The notes beneath the pieces are model-generated. The model saw only the letters and a program-made list of their open reading frames with translations, ran no database searches and was not told where the DNA came from. Positions 17,289 to 25,875 of a stretch of 44,808 nucleotides of DNA are shown piece after piece (the stretch's first letter is position 1; each line of letters begins with the position of its first letter). The position numbers and the translations under genes are program-made. The stretch covers positions 1 through 44,808 of the forward strand of contig CABIIJ010000019.1 in NCBI GenBank assembly GCA_902175065.1, given 5' to 3'. The DNA is from an uncultured Comamonas sp. (GTDB lineage: Bacteria > Pseudomonadota > Gammaproteobacteria > Burkholderiales > Burkholderiaceae_C).

Positions 17289-18317
17289 CTAAATACTGTT
17301 CAGCAGGCGATCCACCTGCTCAGGCGTCATGTCCTGCATGCGTTCAATGAGCGCATTCGGGTTGGTGCCTGCAGAAGCCATCACCTGCTGGGTTACGTCC
17401 TGGTGCTGCTCGCCCGCTGCCTCCGACAGCGAGTTGGGGACTCGGCGCTGCACCTCCGGTGCCCTCGCATCGCCCTTCGCACCTGGCGCTGCGGCTCTGC
17501 CCGTCTGCGCCTTGAACGTGTCAAAAACTTCAATCACCTGCGCAGCAGTACCCCCCGTCTCCGGGTTGAGCACCGCATCCACTGCACTGCGCGTGAAACT
17601 GGGCAGGGACTTGTGCCAGGCGTCAAACTCCGCCGACTGCACAATCTCGTATGCATCGGGATGCTTGCCGAGAATCGCGCCGGTATGGCTGTCGCTTGCC
17701 TCCTGCGCCTGCTTGGCCTTGAGCGGGGCGAATTCACGTTCCAGCTCGGCCTTCAACTCCGCTCGCATTGCCTCGCGGTTCTGCGCCACCAGGGCGCCAA
17801 TGCCCTTGGCCAGCGCTTCCTCTGAAAAGTCACCGAACAAAGACACGTCAGCACCTGCCCCGATGGCCGCCTTCGCCGCCTCCAGGTTCTGGTCTGCCGT
17901 GGTCTGCTTCTGACCGGCATCCGCGCGGTCCTGGGCTTTTTCCTCGGCACGTTCCAGGTTCGCTTGCTGCTTTGTGGTCAGATCCGCGATTTGGGCGCGG
18001 AGCGTCTCGTTCTCGCCTTCAAGCGTCTTGGCACGAATTCGCGCTTCTTCCAGCTTCTCGAATGGGATGGTGTATGCGCCTGACTTGCTGGCAATCGGTG
18101 CGCCGCCTGCGGGTTCATCACCCGTGGCCTGCTCCTGTGTTGCTGCACTGCCCTGCTCTTGGCCTGCTTCGCCGGTCTTCGCGGCATCCACCGCTTCACC
18201 GTCTGCGCCTGCCGCGCCATCGTTTCCACCGTTGGGTTGCTCTGTCGTGGCTTCCTCGCCATCCAGCGATTCGCCATTCAGGGCTTTTTCAAGAAGTTCT
18301 GCGGGCGTCAATGCCAT
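17289..18317 (-). CDS. Scaffolding protein
   Basis: A 342-residue, acidic, Ala/Glu/Gln-rich protein. An N-terminal low-complexity part (NGGNDGAAGADGEAV) is followed by a coiled-coil segment at about residues 85-135 (FEKLEEARIRAKTLEGENET, LRAQIADLTTKQQANLERAE) and a helical C-terminus (ALIERMQDMTPEQVDRLLNS). This composition between portal and major capsid genes is typical of internal scaffolds that shape the procapsid and leave or are degraded before packaging. ATG 18317 was preferred over 18332, though either is possible. Late motif copy 4 lies about 195 bases upstream. Confidence 0.75.
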   Translation of the reverse strand: MALTPAELLEKALNGESLDGEEATTEQPNGGNDGAAGADGEAVDAAKTGEAGQEQGSAATQEQATGDEPAGGAPIASKSGAYTIPFEKLEEARIRAKTLEGENETLRAQIADLTTKQQANLERAEEKAQDRADAGQKQTTADQNLEAAKAAIGAGADVSLFGDFSEEALAKGIGALVAQNREAMRAELKAELEREFAPLKAKQAQEASDSHTGAILGKHPDAYEIVQSAEFDAWHKSLPSFTRSAVDAVLNPETGGTAAQVIEVFDTFKAQTGRAAAPGAKGDARAPEVQRRVPNSLSEAAGEQHQDVTQQVMASAGTNPNALIERMQDMTPEQVDRLLNSI

Positions 18318-18510
18318 TTCTGCGTGCTCCATCCCAGCTATCCGGCTGGGCCTGTATGGGCATGCGGTTGAGTGGTTGGCCGGGGCCGAAGCCCCAGCCT
18401 TCCGCTCTCCTGCTGCGGGAGGTGCCGCCTCTCACGAGGGGGCTGTATCGCCCGGCGCTTCACAGCGTGGGGCTTGGGTCAAAGTTTCACCAGAAACGGT
18501 AAAAGTCCTG

Positions 18511-18525
18511 CGCCCTATGCTGTGC
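18511..18525 (-). promoter_or_regulatory. Late motif copy 4 (putative phage promoter)
   Basis: The minus strand reads CGCACAGCATAGGGCG. It directly follows the terminator after the portal gene and precedes the scaffold-capsid unit. This copy departs from the consensus in the last two positions (CG for TT). Confidence 0.6.
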
Positions 18526-18531
18526 GACATG

Positions 18532-18555
18532 AAAAAGCCGCCTCAGTGGGCGGCT
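18532..18555 (-). terminator. Intrinsic terminator after portal gene
   Basis: On the minus strand AGCCGCC-cactga-GGCGGCT is followed by TTTTT. It ends the terminase-portal unit 29 bases after the portal stop and is followed at once by late motif copy 4. Confidence 0.8.
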
Positions 18556-18583
18556 TGGTGTGACCTGTGGACTTGGGCGCTGC

Positions 18584-20848
18584 CTACGCCAAGTTGTCAG
18601 CAGTGGTCGGTGTCTCGATGCCGCTAATCCCCTGCTCTGCCTGCTGGGGCACGGGTGGGAATGCCGGGCTGGTGTTGGTCTGCACCTCGCACAGCTCCGC
18701 GCCTGCTGGTGCCGGGCCTGCGGGTACTGGCGGTGGCATGGGCACACCAGTAGGCACAGGGAAGTCTGGGTCATCTCCACCTGGGTTTGGCTTTTTATAG
18801 CCCGCGCCCTGCATGATCGCGTCCGCGATAGGCGCAATCATCGGCATCTGCGCCACCTGGGCGCCACTCTGCATAGCACTGAAAGCGGCCTGCACGCCAG
18901 TCTGCACGGCCTGGGCCATCAATTGCTTGATCCGCGCCTCGCTCTCGGCCTCCTTCATAACAATCTCGCGCTCTTTCAGGTCGTACATCAGCTCCTGCTT
19001 CACTTGTTCGCGGATGGCCTCGGGGTCTACCTGGCCCTGTGCTTGGCGTATGGCCTGCACCACCTCTTTCTTTCGCGGCAAGTCCATCAGATCGATCAGG
19101 AAGGGCATGATCACCTGCTGCACTTCGGGCGGAGACGCTTTGATGGACTCCGACAGCGCGTTAAGTTGCTGCGCACGGAAGCTGCTCGACGTGGGCACAT
19201 CCTCCAGTGCCACCTTCAGCCGCGTGCGCATCACGTCGTTGCTCAGGATGGTGATATTGGTGGCTGGATCGACCTCCGGCGCGTTCAGCACCACCGTGCG
19301 CGGCTCGTTGATGACATCGCCCTCGATCACGATGGTTTCTTGCTGCTTGCCAATATCCTCGATGATCAGCGCCAGCAGCAATTCGCCCACCATGGCGCGG
19401 GCGTCCTTGAAGTTGTCCATCATGTCGGCCAGCGACACCTGTGACTGCTCCACCTGGGTTTGCTCCTGCACACCGCTGCGGGCCGTGCCTTCCTGACCCT
19501 GGAATGATGGCGTGACACCCGACACTCGTGCTGCGGCGGCACGCGAATCCGCCATGAGCTGGAATTGCTGCGCGTTGAGTTGGAAATCGCGCTTGCGCTC
19601 GAATTTGGCGTTCGGATTCCGCGCGAAGTGCTCCGCGTCCAGCACAAAGTCCGCGTCCACGCGCGAAGCCATCTGCCGGAATTGCGCGTCCGACATGGCC
19701 ACAGCGCCCTTGGTGCGGATCGTCTCCACGGCCGACATGCCCCAGCGCAGCTTGGAAATCGTGCTGTTAAGGTTGTCCTGCGGAAAGATCATGTCCCGCA
19801 CCAACCCAAACGGAATGCCGGTCATGTCCTCTTGCATCGCCACCACACGCACGTATGGGAAATGGTGGTGCGGGTACGGCGTTGGGCCATCAAAAAGGCA
19901 ATGCGGCCCCATCCAGTAGGCGCGGCGGATGACGGGGATCAGTTCCTCGATCAGCTTGCCACGGCCCAGCGACAGGGCAGCTTGGTGCAGGCTGTTGGCC
20001 TCGTCGTACTTCACAGCCCGGCCATCATCCATCTTGAGGATCACCGTGTTCACCCAGCGCCGATACCACAGCTCCGTGATGCACACCGTCTTGTTCTCCT
20101 CGTTGTAGTAAGCATCCTCCTGCACCGTCCAGGCACGCTCCGCATTCGCTGCAGCCTTAAGCCCAGTGGATTGTCCGCCGTCCAGCTCTTGCACTGAGAA
20201 CTCAGAAATCCACTTGTCCACGCCCTTCATGATCAATTCCCGGTGCGCTGGGAACATGCCCGCAGCACGCGTTCGGCTGACCCAGCGGCGTCGGTACAGC
20301 CAGCGTGCATCCGACAGATCGGATTCGATGGCCTTCATGTCCCACCAGATTTCATTGCGGTGGATCGCCCGGCACTTGTAGGGAAAATCCATAGAATTAG
20401 CCGCGCGGGCCACCTCAACCCATCCAATGCCCACCGAGCACGCTGGCCGGAAAGCAGCCGACAGCGCTCGGTCGGCCTTGCTGTGCCGCTCCGCCAAGTT
20501 CAACCGGTAGTTCAGCGCATCCGCCACATCCTGCCCACCCACGTCACCGTCCGGCGTCACACGCCAGTCGGTACGAGTCTTTGCCTCGAATCCGCACACA
20601 GCCGCAATGGCCGGGCCAATGATGTTCTCCTTGGCCGGAGGAATGCCCATCTCTGCCATGCGGCGCAGCAAGTCGGTGGATAGCTGGTTACCGTCTGCGT
20701 AATCGGCCTCAATGTCCGCGTTGTGTCGCCATGGCGGCTGGTTCAGGGACTCGCGCACGATCGACGCGAATTCCTCGATGCTCATCGGCTGGTCTTTACC
20801 GTCCTGCATCTCGTCAACGCCTCGGGTGGATTGTTCTGGGTTAAGCAT
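18584..20848 (-). CDS. Portal protein
   Basis: A 754-residue protein directly after the large terminase gene. It is the length of the large podophage (P22-like) portal proteins. The N-terminus has FASIVRESLNQPPWRHNADI and ADYADGNQLS, the central stem region NIIGPAIAAVCGFEAKTRTDW, and the distal part a Gln/Glu-rich coiled coil (KEREIVMKEAESEARIKQLM) with a Pro/Gly-rich tail. It would form the dodecameric DNA entry ring at one capsid vertex and bind the packaging motor. ATG 20848 follows the terminase stop by 12 bases. Confidence 0.8.
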   Translation of the reverse strand: MLNPEQSTRGVDEMQDGKDQPMSIEEFASIVRESLNQPPWRHNADIEADYADGNQLSTDLLRRMAEMGIPPAKENIIGPAIAAVCGFEAKTRTDWRVTPDGDVGGQDVADALNYRLNLAERHSKADRALSAAFRPACSVGIGWVEVARAANSMDFPYKCRAIHRNEIWWDMKAIESDLSDARWLYRRRWVSRTRAAGMFPAHRELIMKGVDKWISEFSVQELDGGQSTGLKAAANAERAWTVQEDAYYNEENKTVCITELWYRRWVNTVILKMDDGRAVKYDEANSLHQAALSLGRGKLIEELIPVIRRAYWMGPHCLFDGPTPYPHHHFPYVRVVAMQEDMTGIPFGLVRDMIFPQDNLNSTISKLRWGMSAVETIRTKGAVAMSDAQFRQMASRVDADFVLDAEHFARNPNAKFERKRDFQLNAQQFQLMADSRAAAARVSGVTPSFQGQEGTARSGVQEQTQVEQSQVSLADMMDNFKDARAMVGELLLALIIEDIGKQQETIVIEGDVINEPRTVVLNAPEVDPATNITILSNDVMRTRLKVALEDVPTSSSFRAQQLNALSESIKASPPEVQQVIMPFLIDLMDLPRKKEVVQAIRQAQGQVDPEAIREQVKQELMYDLKEREIVMKEAESEARIKQLMAQAVQTGVQAAFSAMQSGAQVAQMPMIAPIADAIMQGAGYKKPNPGGDDPDFPVPTGVPMPPPVPAGPAPAGAELCEVQTNTSPAFPPVPQQAEQGISGIETPTTADNLA

Positions 20849-20860
20849 GGTGGTCTACCT

Positions 20861-22465
20861 TTATGTGCGCCAATCAGGTGGTGGCGGCATTTCAAAGTCT
20901 TGTTTCGCTCCGTAGGCGTCGTCGCTTGGTTGGTACAGTCCCGATTCCTTGGCCTGGGCCCACTGGCGCAGCGCATCCGCGCCCTCGGTGCATCCGTTGC
21001 TCTTGTCCGGCTCGTCCAGGAACTTGGTCATGGCCTGGCTGTACTTCTTCTTGTAGCCCCGCAGACGCTCCAACCCGAAGGCGCAGGCCTCCTTGTCGAA
21101 CCACGCGCCGCGCATGTGCTTGCGAAGCTGCTGCACGCCGGTCATGAGTTGGCTGATGACCGGCACGATCACGAAACGCTGCCCAGGCATGAGGTCTTGC
21201 AGCATCTGCCGGGTCGAGCGGTTGGTGTCGCTCAGGCGCTCCTGCTTCGCATCGTGCGGCAGGTAGTGGGTGCCGAAGACATAGCCCAGGCTCTGCAGGT
21301 GTCGCACGTAGTGGCGCAAGTCCTCGTCGTGTTCCTCGTAGTAGCCGATGAATCGGTCTTCCCCTCGTAGCTGCTGGGCGAACCAGATCGCGCATCCATC
21401 GCTCTTGCCGATGTCCCAGAACGTGTGCACCGGCAGATCCAGCACCGGCACTGTCGTGATGCCTCCGCGCTTGGTCAGCTCGGTGATGGCCTTGGTGAGG
21501 TAGTGTCCCTCTGTGGACTGCTGGAAGGCCTCGCGCGGTGTGGAGGGGTACTCCTGCCACATCCGTTCCTCGCGACCGGCAAAGTCGGCTTGCTGGGTCG
21601 CCACGTACCACGCACGCTGCTCCAGGTCGATGGTGCAGCCCATTTCCGCCTCGATGGCGTCGAAGAATTCGTGCTGCTCGCTCGTAATCTCCACCGCGTC
21701 GTACTGCATGCGGTAGTTCGGCTCCATACACCACGCATAGAAGTGGAAACGGTAGTCGCGCGGGGTCAGCTTCTGGTGGGAGTAGTGCAGCGCCTCTGCG
21801 CGTGTGCAAAGGTCGTAGAACTCCCCATTCGCGCCCTCTGCCGTGCTCTCAATTACCAGAACGCCAGTGGTTGGCACGGCCGGTATGGAGCCCGTCATCA
21901 CCTCCTTGGCCTTGTCCGGGAACTTGGCGCAAATCTTCCCGAACTCGCTGATGTGCAGCCGGTGAATGGTGCCTGAGCGCATGGACGTGGCCACACGCAC
22001 GCTGCTGTTGTTGTGCGCGAAAAGCAACTCGGTCGCGCTGTCGCGGGCCAACGGGAAGCGCTCGCGGATTTCCTCGGGCAGGTTCTGGTAGGCGTACTTC
22101 ACCTTGTCCCGGAAGATGGCCTCGGCGGCCTCGCGGTCCTGGGCGATGATCCCGCAACGCTGGTCGGCGTTGAACAGGGCATGGTCAAGCCAGAGAATTG
22201 CAATCAGGGTCGTGAACCCCAACTGCCGGGCCTTGAGAATCAGGTTCCGATGCCATAGGCGCTTGATGAAACGGCGCTGGGCGTGGTTTGGCTTGAATGG
22301 CAGGCTGAATGTGTCCGCCTCCTGGCCGTCCTTGCTGTCGCCCTTGACCATGATCTTGTAGAGGCAGCCAGAAAACAGGCGCCACTCAGGATCGGCAAGG
22401 CACCGCTCCAGTTCCTCTGCACTGGTCGGCATCTGGTTAAGGGGGACGCTCACACGCTGCGTCAT
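20861..22465 (-). CDS. Terminase large subunit
   Basis: A 534-residue DNA-packaging ATPase-nuclease. The ATPase half has a Walker A-like ILKARQLGFTTL at 76-87, a Walker B LHISEFG at 170-176 (acidic E174) and the coupling-type IESTAEG at 205-211. YPSTPREAF at 306-313 leads into the nuclease half, where FWDIGKSDG (D351) supplies a probable first metal-binding Asp and HYLPHDAK may hold another. It would cut concatemers and pump DNA into the procapsid through the portal. It follows the small subunit by one base. Confidence 0.88.
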   Translation of the reverse strand: MTQRVSVPLNQMPTSAEELERCLADPEWRLFSGCLYKIMVKGDSKDGQEADTFSLPFKPNHAQRRFIKRLWHRNLILKARQLGFTTLIAILWLDHALFNADQRCGIIAQDREAAEAIFRDKVKYAYQNLPEEIRERFPLARDSATELLFAHNNSSVRVATSMRSGTIHRLHISEFGKICAKFPDKAKEVMTGSIPAVPTTGVLVIESTAEGANGEFYDLCTRAEALHYSHQKLTPRDYRFHFYAWCMEPNYRMQYDAVEITSEQHEFFDAIEAEMGCTIDLEQRAWYVATQQADFAGREERMWQEYPSTPREAFQQSTEGHYLTKAITELTKRGGITTVPVLDLPVHTFWDIGKSDGCAIWFAQQLRGEDRFIGYYEEHDEDLRHYVRHLQSLGYVFGTHYLPHDAKQERLSDTNRSTRQMLQDLMPGQRFVIVPVISQLMTGVQQLRKHMRGAWFDKEACAFGLERLRGYKKKYSQAMTKFLDEPDKSNGCTEGADALRQWAQAKESGLYQPSDDAYGAKQDFEMPPPPDWRT

Positions 22466-22466
22466 A

Positions 22467-23243
22467 TCAGTCCTCGTCGCCTGGCTGGTCCTGGCGGATT
22501 GGCATGGCCGAAGGTCTGCGCTCCGGGTCGTCGGCTACAGGGGCGAAGCCACTGCTGTTCCCGGCCGAGATGCGTCCAAGCAGCGAAGCCAGCGCGTCGG
22601 ACTTCTGCTCAACATCCTTGTCCATGCCGAACGCGGTGCGCTCCATGTCCACCAGCTTTTGCAGGCTCTCAGCCAGCGTCTTCATGGTCTTGCTGCGCTC
22701 GGACAGGCTGATGACCTTGTGGTACAGGTCGTTCAGCTTGTCCTGGCCGTTGTCGTCCGGCCGGCGCATGAAATCGCCCAGCTCGCGCAGGGCCTCCAGC
22801 GTCTCGGGGTCGGTCTGCTGCTCCAGCTCGTCCAGCAGGGCGTTCGTCAACTTCCTGGCGCGATGGATGTCCTTGCGGTGGGCAAGCCGGACATCAGCTA
22901 CAGCACGGGCATTGGCATCGATCACCTCGCGTTCGGCGATCCGTGTTTCCGTGGTTACAGGCTTGTAAACGGCCTCCTTGGAAACAAGCTCATCTGCCTT
23001 GGCGTGAATCTTTGCGGACAGGTCGCGCGTCCATCCGAACTGCTTGGCCTTGCGTGCCACCAGCGTGTGGCTGATCCCGTTCTCGTCGGCGATCTGGCGC
23101 AACGTCTTGATGCCAGCGCGGTAATCCAGCTCAATGCGCTCCCAATCAGGCGCAGCTTTGCCCGCCAACTTAGTGGTGGCAGGCTTCTTCGTAGTAGTGA
23201 TCTTGCGGGGTTCAGGCTTCTTGCCTGCGGGTGATGTGGCCAT
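22467..23243 (-). CDS. Terminase small subunit
   Basis: A 258-residue protein immediately before the large terminase. After a Lys/Thr/Pro-rich N-terminus there is a helix-turn-helix at about residues 38-68 (YRAGIKTLRQIADENGISHT, LVARKAKQFGWTRDL), the pattern of small terminases that recognise phage DNA. Long helices follow (LTNALLDELEQQTDPETLEA). ATG 23243 was chosen because the longer frame would begin inside late motif copy 5. It opens the first late unit. Confidence 0.78.
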   Translation of the reverse strand: MATSPAGKKPEPRKITTTKKPATTKLAGKAAPDWERIELDYRAGIKTLRQIADENGISHTLVARKAKQFGWTRDLSAKIHAKADELVSKEAVYKPVTTETRIAEREVIDANARAVADVRLAHRKDIHRARKLTNALLDELEQQTDPETLEALRELGDFMRRPDDNGQDKLNDLYHKVISLSERSKTMKTLAESLQKLVDMERTAFGMDKDVEQKSDALASLLGRISAGNSSGFAPVADDPERRPSAMPIRQDQPGDED

Positions 23244-23277
23244 GTGCGCAGTCTTGCTGCGCTGGAGGTATTTGCCT

Positions 23278-23292
23278 AACCCTATGCTGGGC
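23278..23292 (-). promoter_or_regulatory. Late motif copy 5 (putative phage promoter)
   Basis: The minus strand reads TGCCCAGCATAGGGTT, 35 bases upstream of the small terminase start and immediately after the terminator that ends the early leftward operon. It marks the early/late border. Confidence 0.65.
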
Positions 23293-23294
23293 AC

Positions 23295-23316
23295 AAAAAA
23301 ACCGCCCGTAGGCGGT
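23295..23316 (-). terminator. Intrinsic terminator at end of early leftward operon
   Basis: On the minus strand ACCGCC-tacg-GGCGGT is followed by six T. It lies 15 bases after the stop of the HTH gene at 23331. Confidence 0.8.
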
Positions 23317-23330
23317 GTCTTGCGCTGGCT

Positions 23331-23852
23331 CTAAACCATATCCAGCAAGCTCCCCTGCGCGGGATTGGGTTTATGCGCCTTGTGCGCTTTCATTTCGCGC
23401 TCCAGCTTTTCCACCTTCGCGGCCAGCTCGGTGGCCAGGTAGAGGTGCTGGTTTGTGCTGTTGATAAGCACCGCAGTGCCTGCCGCACCCATGGATAGCT
23501 CGGCCAGGACACGCGCCTCTTGCGGACTCAGTGTCCAAACGTCGTCCCCGATGTCATAGACGACAGCCCCGTTGGGCAGCACGGTCTTGCTGATGGCACG
23601 CGGCTCCGGGAAGCTCTCCACCAACTCATACACGCCGCGCAGCAGGCGTTTTAGCTTGCCATCGTCCACCAGGTTGCGCAGGCGGTCATCCACCACGGAC
23701 AGCTTAAGGCCGGTCAGCTCGGCCACAGTATCCCGCGTTGCGATTTGATCCATCGCGCGAAGCTCGCGCACGGCCTGAAAGATTCTTTCCGTGCTTGGGA
23801 TTGGCTTGGTAGTGGTGGATTCGATTTTCTCCATGTTGTCGCTTTGCTGCAT
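23331..23852 (-). CDS. Putative HTH regulator
   Basis: A 173-residue protein. Residues about 20-80 resemble a winged helix-turn-helix (IFQAVRELRAMDQIATRDTV, AELTGLKLSVVDDRLRNLVD, then a DGKLKRLLRGVYEL wing). The C-terminal part has VWTLSPQEARVLAELSMGAA and a Lys/Glu helix (LAAKVEKLEREMKAHKAHKP). The domain is consistent with DNA binding. As last gene of the early operon, just before the late terminase unit, it is a candidate activator of late transcription. The start is fixed by AGGGAG 5 bases upstream of ATG 23852. Confidence 0.65.
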   Translation of the reverse strand: MQQSDNMEKIESTTTKPIPSTERIFQAVRELRAMDQIATRDTVAELTGLKLSVVDDRLRNLVDDGKLKRLLRGVYELVESFPEPRAISKTVLPNGAVVYDIGDDVWTLSPQEARVLAELSMGAAGTAVLINSTNQHLYLATELAAKVEKLEREMKAHKAHKPNPAQGSLLDMV

Positions 23853-23866
23853 AGGCTCCCTTTCTC

Positions 23867-24421
23867 TCATTCGCGCCACAGGGGAAGATTCTTTGGCCAG
23901 CGGCCTGATTCGTGGATTTGATTGCGGGTTTGCTTCGCCCAGGCGCGGCCCTGGGCGTGGTGGGCTTCGCGGCCGCCGGGCAGAAGGCGGTACTGGTCAA
24001 AAGCCCCGTGGCAGCCCTCGATGCCTGGTCGGGTGCAGCACAGGGGCATGGCGCAGCGGTCGTCCACCTTCATGCCCTTGCCTTTGCCATCGTTCTCGTG
24101 CGCGTGCTGGCTGTAGCCCTCGATGCCGCAGTGGATGCACGGCAGGCCGGCCACGGCGCGGCGGTATGCTTCGCTGCGCAGGGGGCTTTCCTTCTCCACT
24201 GGTGCGGTGGGGGCGGAAATCGAAACCAGCGCCACATTTGCGGGCTTTTCAAGCGCGTTTGCTATAGCAGACTTTGCAATATCCGCAAGGCGTTTCTCGC
24301 GTTCTGCCTCGCGCTTTTCAATCAACGTCATGCTGGGGCCCAACGCTGCGGTTTTGTAGATGCTGACGGGTTGTTTGCGCTTGAATCCTGAGCGCTTCAT
24401 GGGCTTGCGGGTGGTCAGCAT
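23867..24421 (-). CDS. Ref-like / HNH-type zinc nuclease
   Basis: A 184-residue protein. The C-terminal domain has LPCIHCG near residue 94, then SQHAHEND, MKVDDRCAMPLCC, and GCHGAFDQYRLLPGG, a zinc-binding His/Cys layout like the P1 Ref family of RecA-dependent HNH-type nucleases found in many phages. The N-terminal 80 residues are basic and poorly structured, as in Ref. It would cut DNA during recombination. Family placement is by motif only. ATG 24421 overlaps the upstream stop; a GTG at 24427 is an alternative. Confidence 0.6.
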   Translation of the reverse strand: MLTTRKPMKRSGFKRKQPVSIYKTAALGPSMTLIEKREAEREKRLADIAKSAIANALEKPANVALVSISAPTAPVEKESPLRSEAYRRAVAGLPCIHCGIEGYSQHAHENDGKGKGMKVDDRCAMPLCCTRPGIEGCHGAFDQYRLLPGGREAHHAQGRAWAKQTRNQIHESGRWPKNLPLWRE

Positions 24422-24657
24422 GTCCACACCCCCATGCGCTGGCGCGCGGAAATTTCTTCCATTGCCAAGTCCAGCAGCTCCTGCACGTCATAGCTACAGC
24501 TCTCCGACGCAGCATTTACCCACCAGAGATAGCGCAGGAACTCGTTGCACTCGTTGCGGAAAATAAATAATCGACCGCTGGCTTTCTTCCAGGTAACGCG
24601 AATCCACGCCGGCATCCAGTACAGCGCCAGCAGATTGCTTTTGAGTTTTTCGATCAC
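24415..24657 (-). CDS. Small phage early protein, unknown
   Basis: An 80-residue protein rich in Trp and Arg/Lys (LLALYWMPAWIRVTWKKASG, FRNECNEFLRYLWWVNAASE). No family recognised. It overlaps the neighbours at both ends by a few bases, so it is embedded in a tightly coupled early operon. Confidence 0.6.
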   Translation of the reverse strand: MIEKLKSNLLALYWMPAWIRVTWKKASGRLFIFRNECNEFLRYLWWVNAASESCSYDVQELLDLAMEEISARQRMGVWTC

Positions 24658-24995
24658 TGCGTAGCCCTCCCCTCGGCACGGTTGCTGGCTTCCTTGGAAC
24701 GCCAGATCTCGACGTGCAGCTCTGCTGCTTTCAACTTGAATCGGAAAGTTTCTTCCGCCTCGATGGCCACGCGCAGACCGTCCAGCAGTTCGATGTAGTC
24801 CGGATGCGAGTAGGCGTAGGCTTCGCGGTCGGCCACGGCTTTGCCGTCCGATTCACGCATCAGCAGCGCCTTCTTGGTCTTGCGGTATTCCTCCAGGTAC
24901 AGGCGCTGGGCCTTGGCCTTGGCAAAGCGCGGCGCGGTCTTGAGCATGTATTCGACTGCTGCCTGGGGATCGTGTGGTACGGCTTCAACGCTCAT
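24654..24995 (-). CDS. Phage early protein, helical, unknown
   Basis: A 113-residue, mostly helical and charged protein (FAKAKAQRLYLEEYRKTKKA, IELLDGLRVAIEAEETFRFK). ATGA overlaps link it to both neighbours. It is flanked by a DUF1064 nuclease and a Ref-like nuclease, so a role in DNA metabolism is possible but not shown. Confidence 0.6.
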   Translation of the reverse strand: MSVEAVPHDPQAAVEYMLKTAPRFAKAKAQRLYLEEYRKTKKALLMRESDGKAVADREAYAYSHPDYIELLDGLRVAIEAEETFRFKLKAAELHVEIWRSKEASNRAEGRATQ

Positions 24996-25339
24996 TCGAA
25001 CGACTCCATAGCCCAGCCGCCGCCATCCTTTTTGGTCTTCGCGCGAACGGCCAGGAAGCGAAATGGGTACAGGTCAGCGGCCACTTTGATCTTGGCGCGG
25101 GCATCGTCCTGCCAATAGCCCTTGACCTCATGGCATTCGATCACGCCATCGGCGGCCATCACGGCGAAGTCAGGCGTGTAGAACGTGTTGTCGGCCAGGC
25201 GCAGCTTGAGGCCTTCAAACTTACGCCACTGAATTTGGCCAGCGTGCTGCATCGCGGCCAGATGTGCATCGTAGGCGGCCTCTGTCTTGTTCATGACGCC
25301 GGTTTTCAGGCGACCCAGTGCGTACATGGCTTTGCTCAT
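24992..25339 (-). CDS. DUF1064-type nuclease (Holliday-junction-like fold)
   Basis: A 115-residue protein with the restriction-endonuclease-like signature of DUF1064: an N-terminal helix containing E20, YTPDFAV (D57), and IECHEVKGYW (E71-x-K73), then DDARAKIKVAADLYPFRFL. This set fits a metal-dependent nuclease of the type that resolves or trims replication and recombination intermediates in phages. It is coupled by ATGA overlaps to both neighbours. Confidence 0.7.
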   Translation of the reverse strand: MSKAMYALGRLKTGVMNKTEAAYDAHLAAMQHAGQIQWRKFEGLKLRLADNTFYTPDFAVMAADGVIECHEVKGYWQDDARAKIKVAADLYPFRFLAVRAKTKKDGGGWAMESFE

Positions 25340-25875
25340 GTCGCAATCCCCAACGCATCACGGGCAAAGCGCAACACCGTTGGCGCTTTCTTCTGCCCAG
25401 CCTGAGCCTGGGCCAGAATCGACCGTGCCCAGTCCTTGCCATCGCCCCTGCGCGTGAAATCGACGGGCTGGGGAACAACAATTTCTGGCGGCGGCAGTGC
25501 TGGCAGCCGGTTTTCCTGCGCCCAGGTCTGACGCGGGGCCAACGCCTCGCAAAGACGCTCAAATTGCGGCAAATTGGGTGCGAAATCCGGGCTGTCGCGC
25601 TGAATGCGTTGTGCAGCCGCCTCGACAACATCGTCGGCATGCCTTGCAAGGGTGCTATCCCACACCAGCAGCGCGGCCCGCATCCCTTTGTCGCTGCCGT
25701 CCTCATTCAGATCGCCATTGCTGAACTTGGCCGAAAACAAGTTGCCGTATGCCCCTTGCAGCACCATGAACAGCTTGCGGGTGCGTAACGACACCTGTGC
25801 CTTGTGCTGCGGCTGTTGGGGTTGCGCCTGTTCAACCATCTGCTGCACATCCAGGCCGGAAAGGTCGTAGCTCAT
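25336..25875 (-). CDS. Putative replication protein (lambda P-like role)
   Basis: A 179-residue protein following the probable replication initiator in the same operon. Residues 28-100 (SLRTRKLFMVLQGAYGNLFS, AALLVWDSTLARHADDVVEA) and the proline-rich linker PALPPPEIVVPQP resemble phage helicase-loader proteins of the lambda P family in position and general layout. Homology is not certain. It starts by ATGA overlap with the initiator and ends in ATGA overlap with the nuclease gene. Confidence 0.55.
   Translation of the reverse strand: MSYDLSGLDVQQMVEQAQPQQPQHKAQVSLRTRKLFMVLQGAYGNLFSAKFSNGDLNEDGSDKGMRAALLVWDSTLARHADDVVEAAAQRIQRDSPDFAPNLPQFERLCEALAPRQTWAQENRLPALPPPEIVVPQPVDFTRRGDGKDWARSILAQAQAGQKKAPTVLRFARDALGIAT

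Noticed and set aside
15890-17350. Long plus-strand frame (486 codons) opposite the major capsid gene
   Set aside because: Antisense to a recognisable capsid protein with AAGGAGG start. The His/Arg/Leu/Gly-rich product is typical of a shadow frame in GC-rich DNA.
325-23292. Reading the five-copy motif as plus-strand sigma70 -10 boxes (TATACT/TATGCT)
   Set aside because: No -35 at the right distance is shared among copies, conservation extends past the -10 on the other side, and the consistent downstream genes are on the minus strand.
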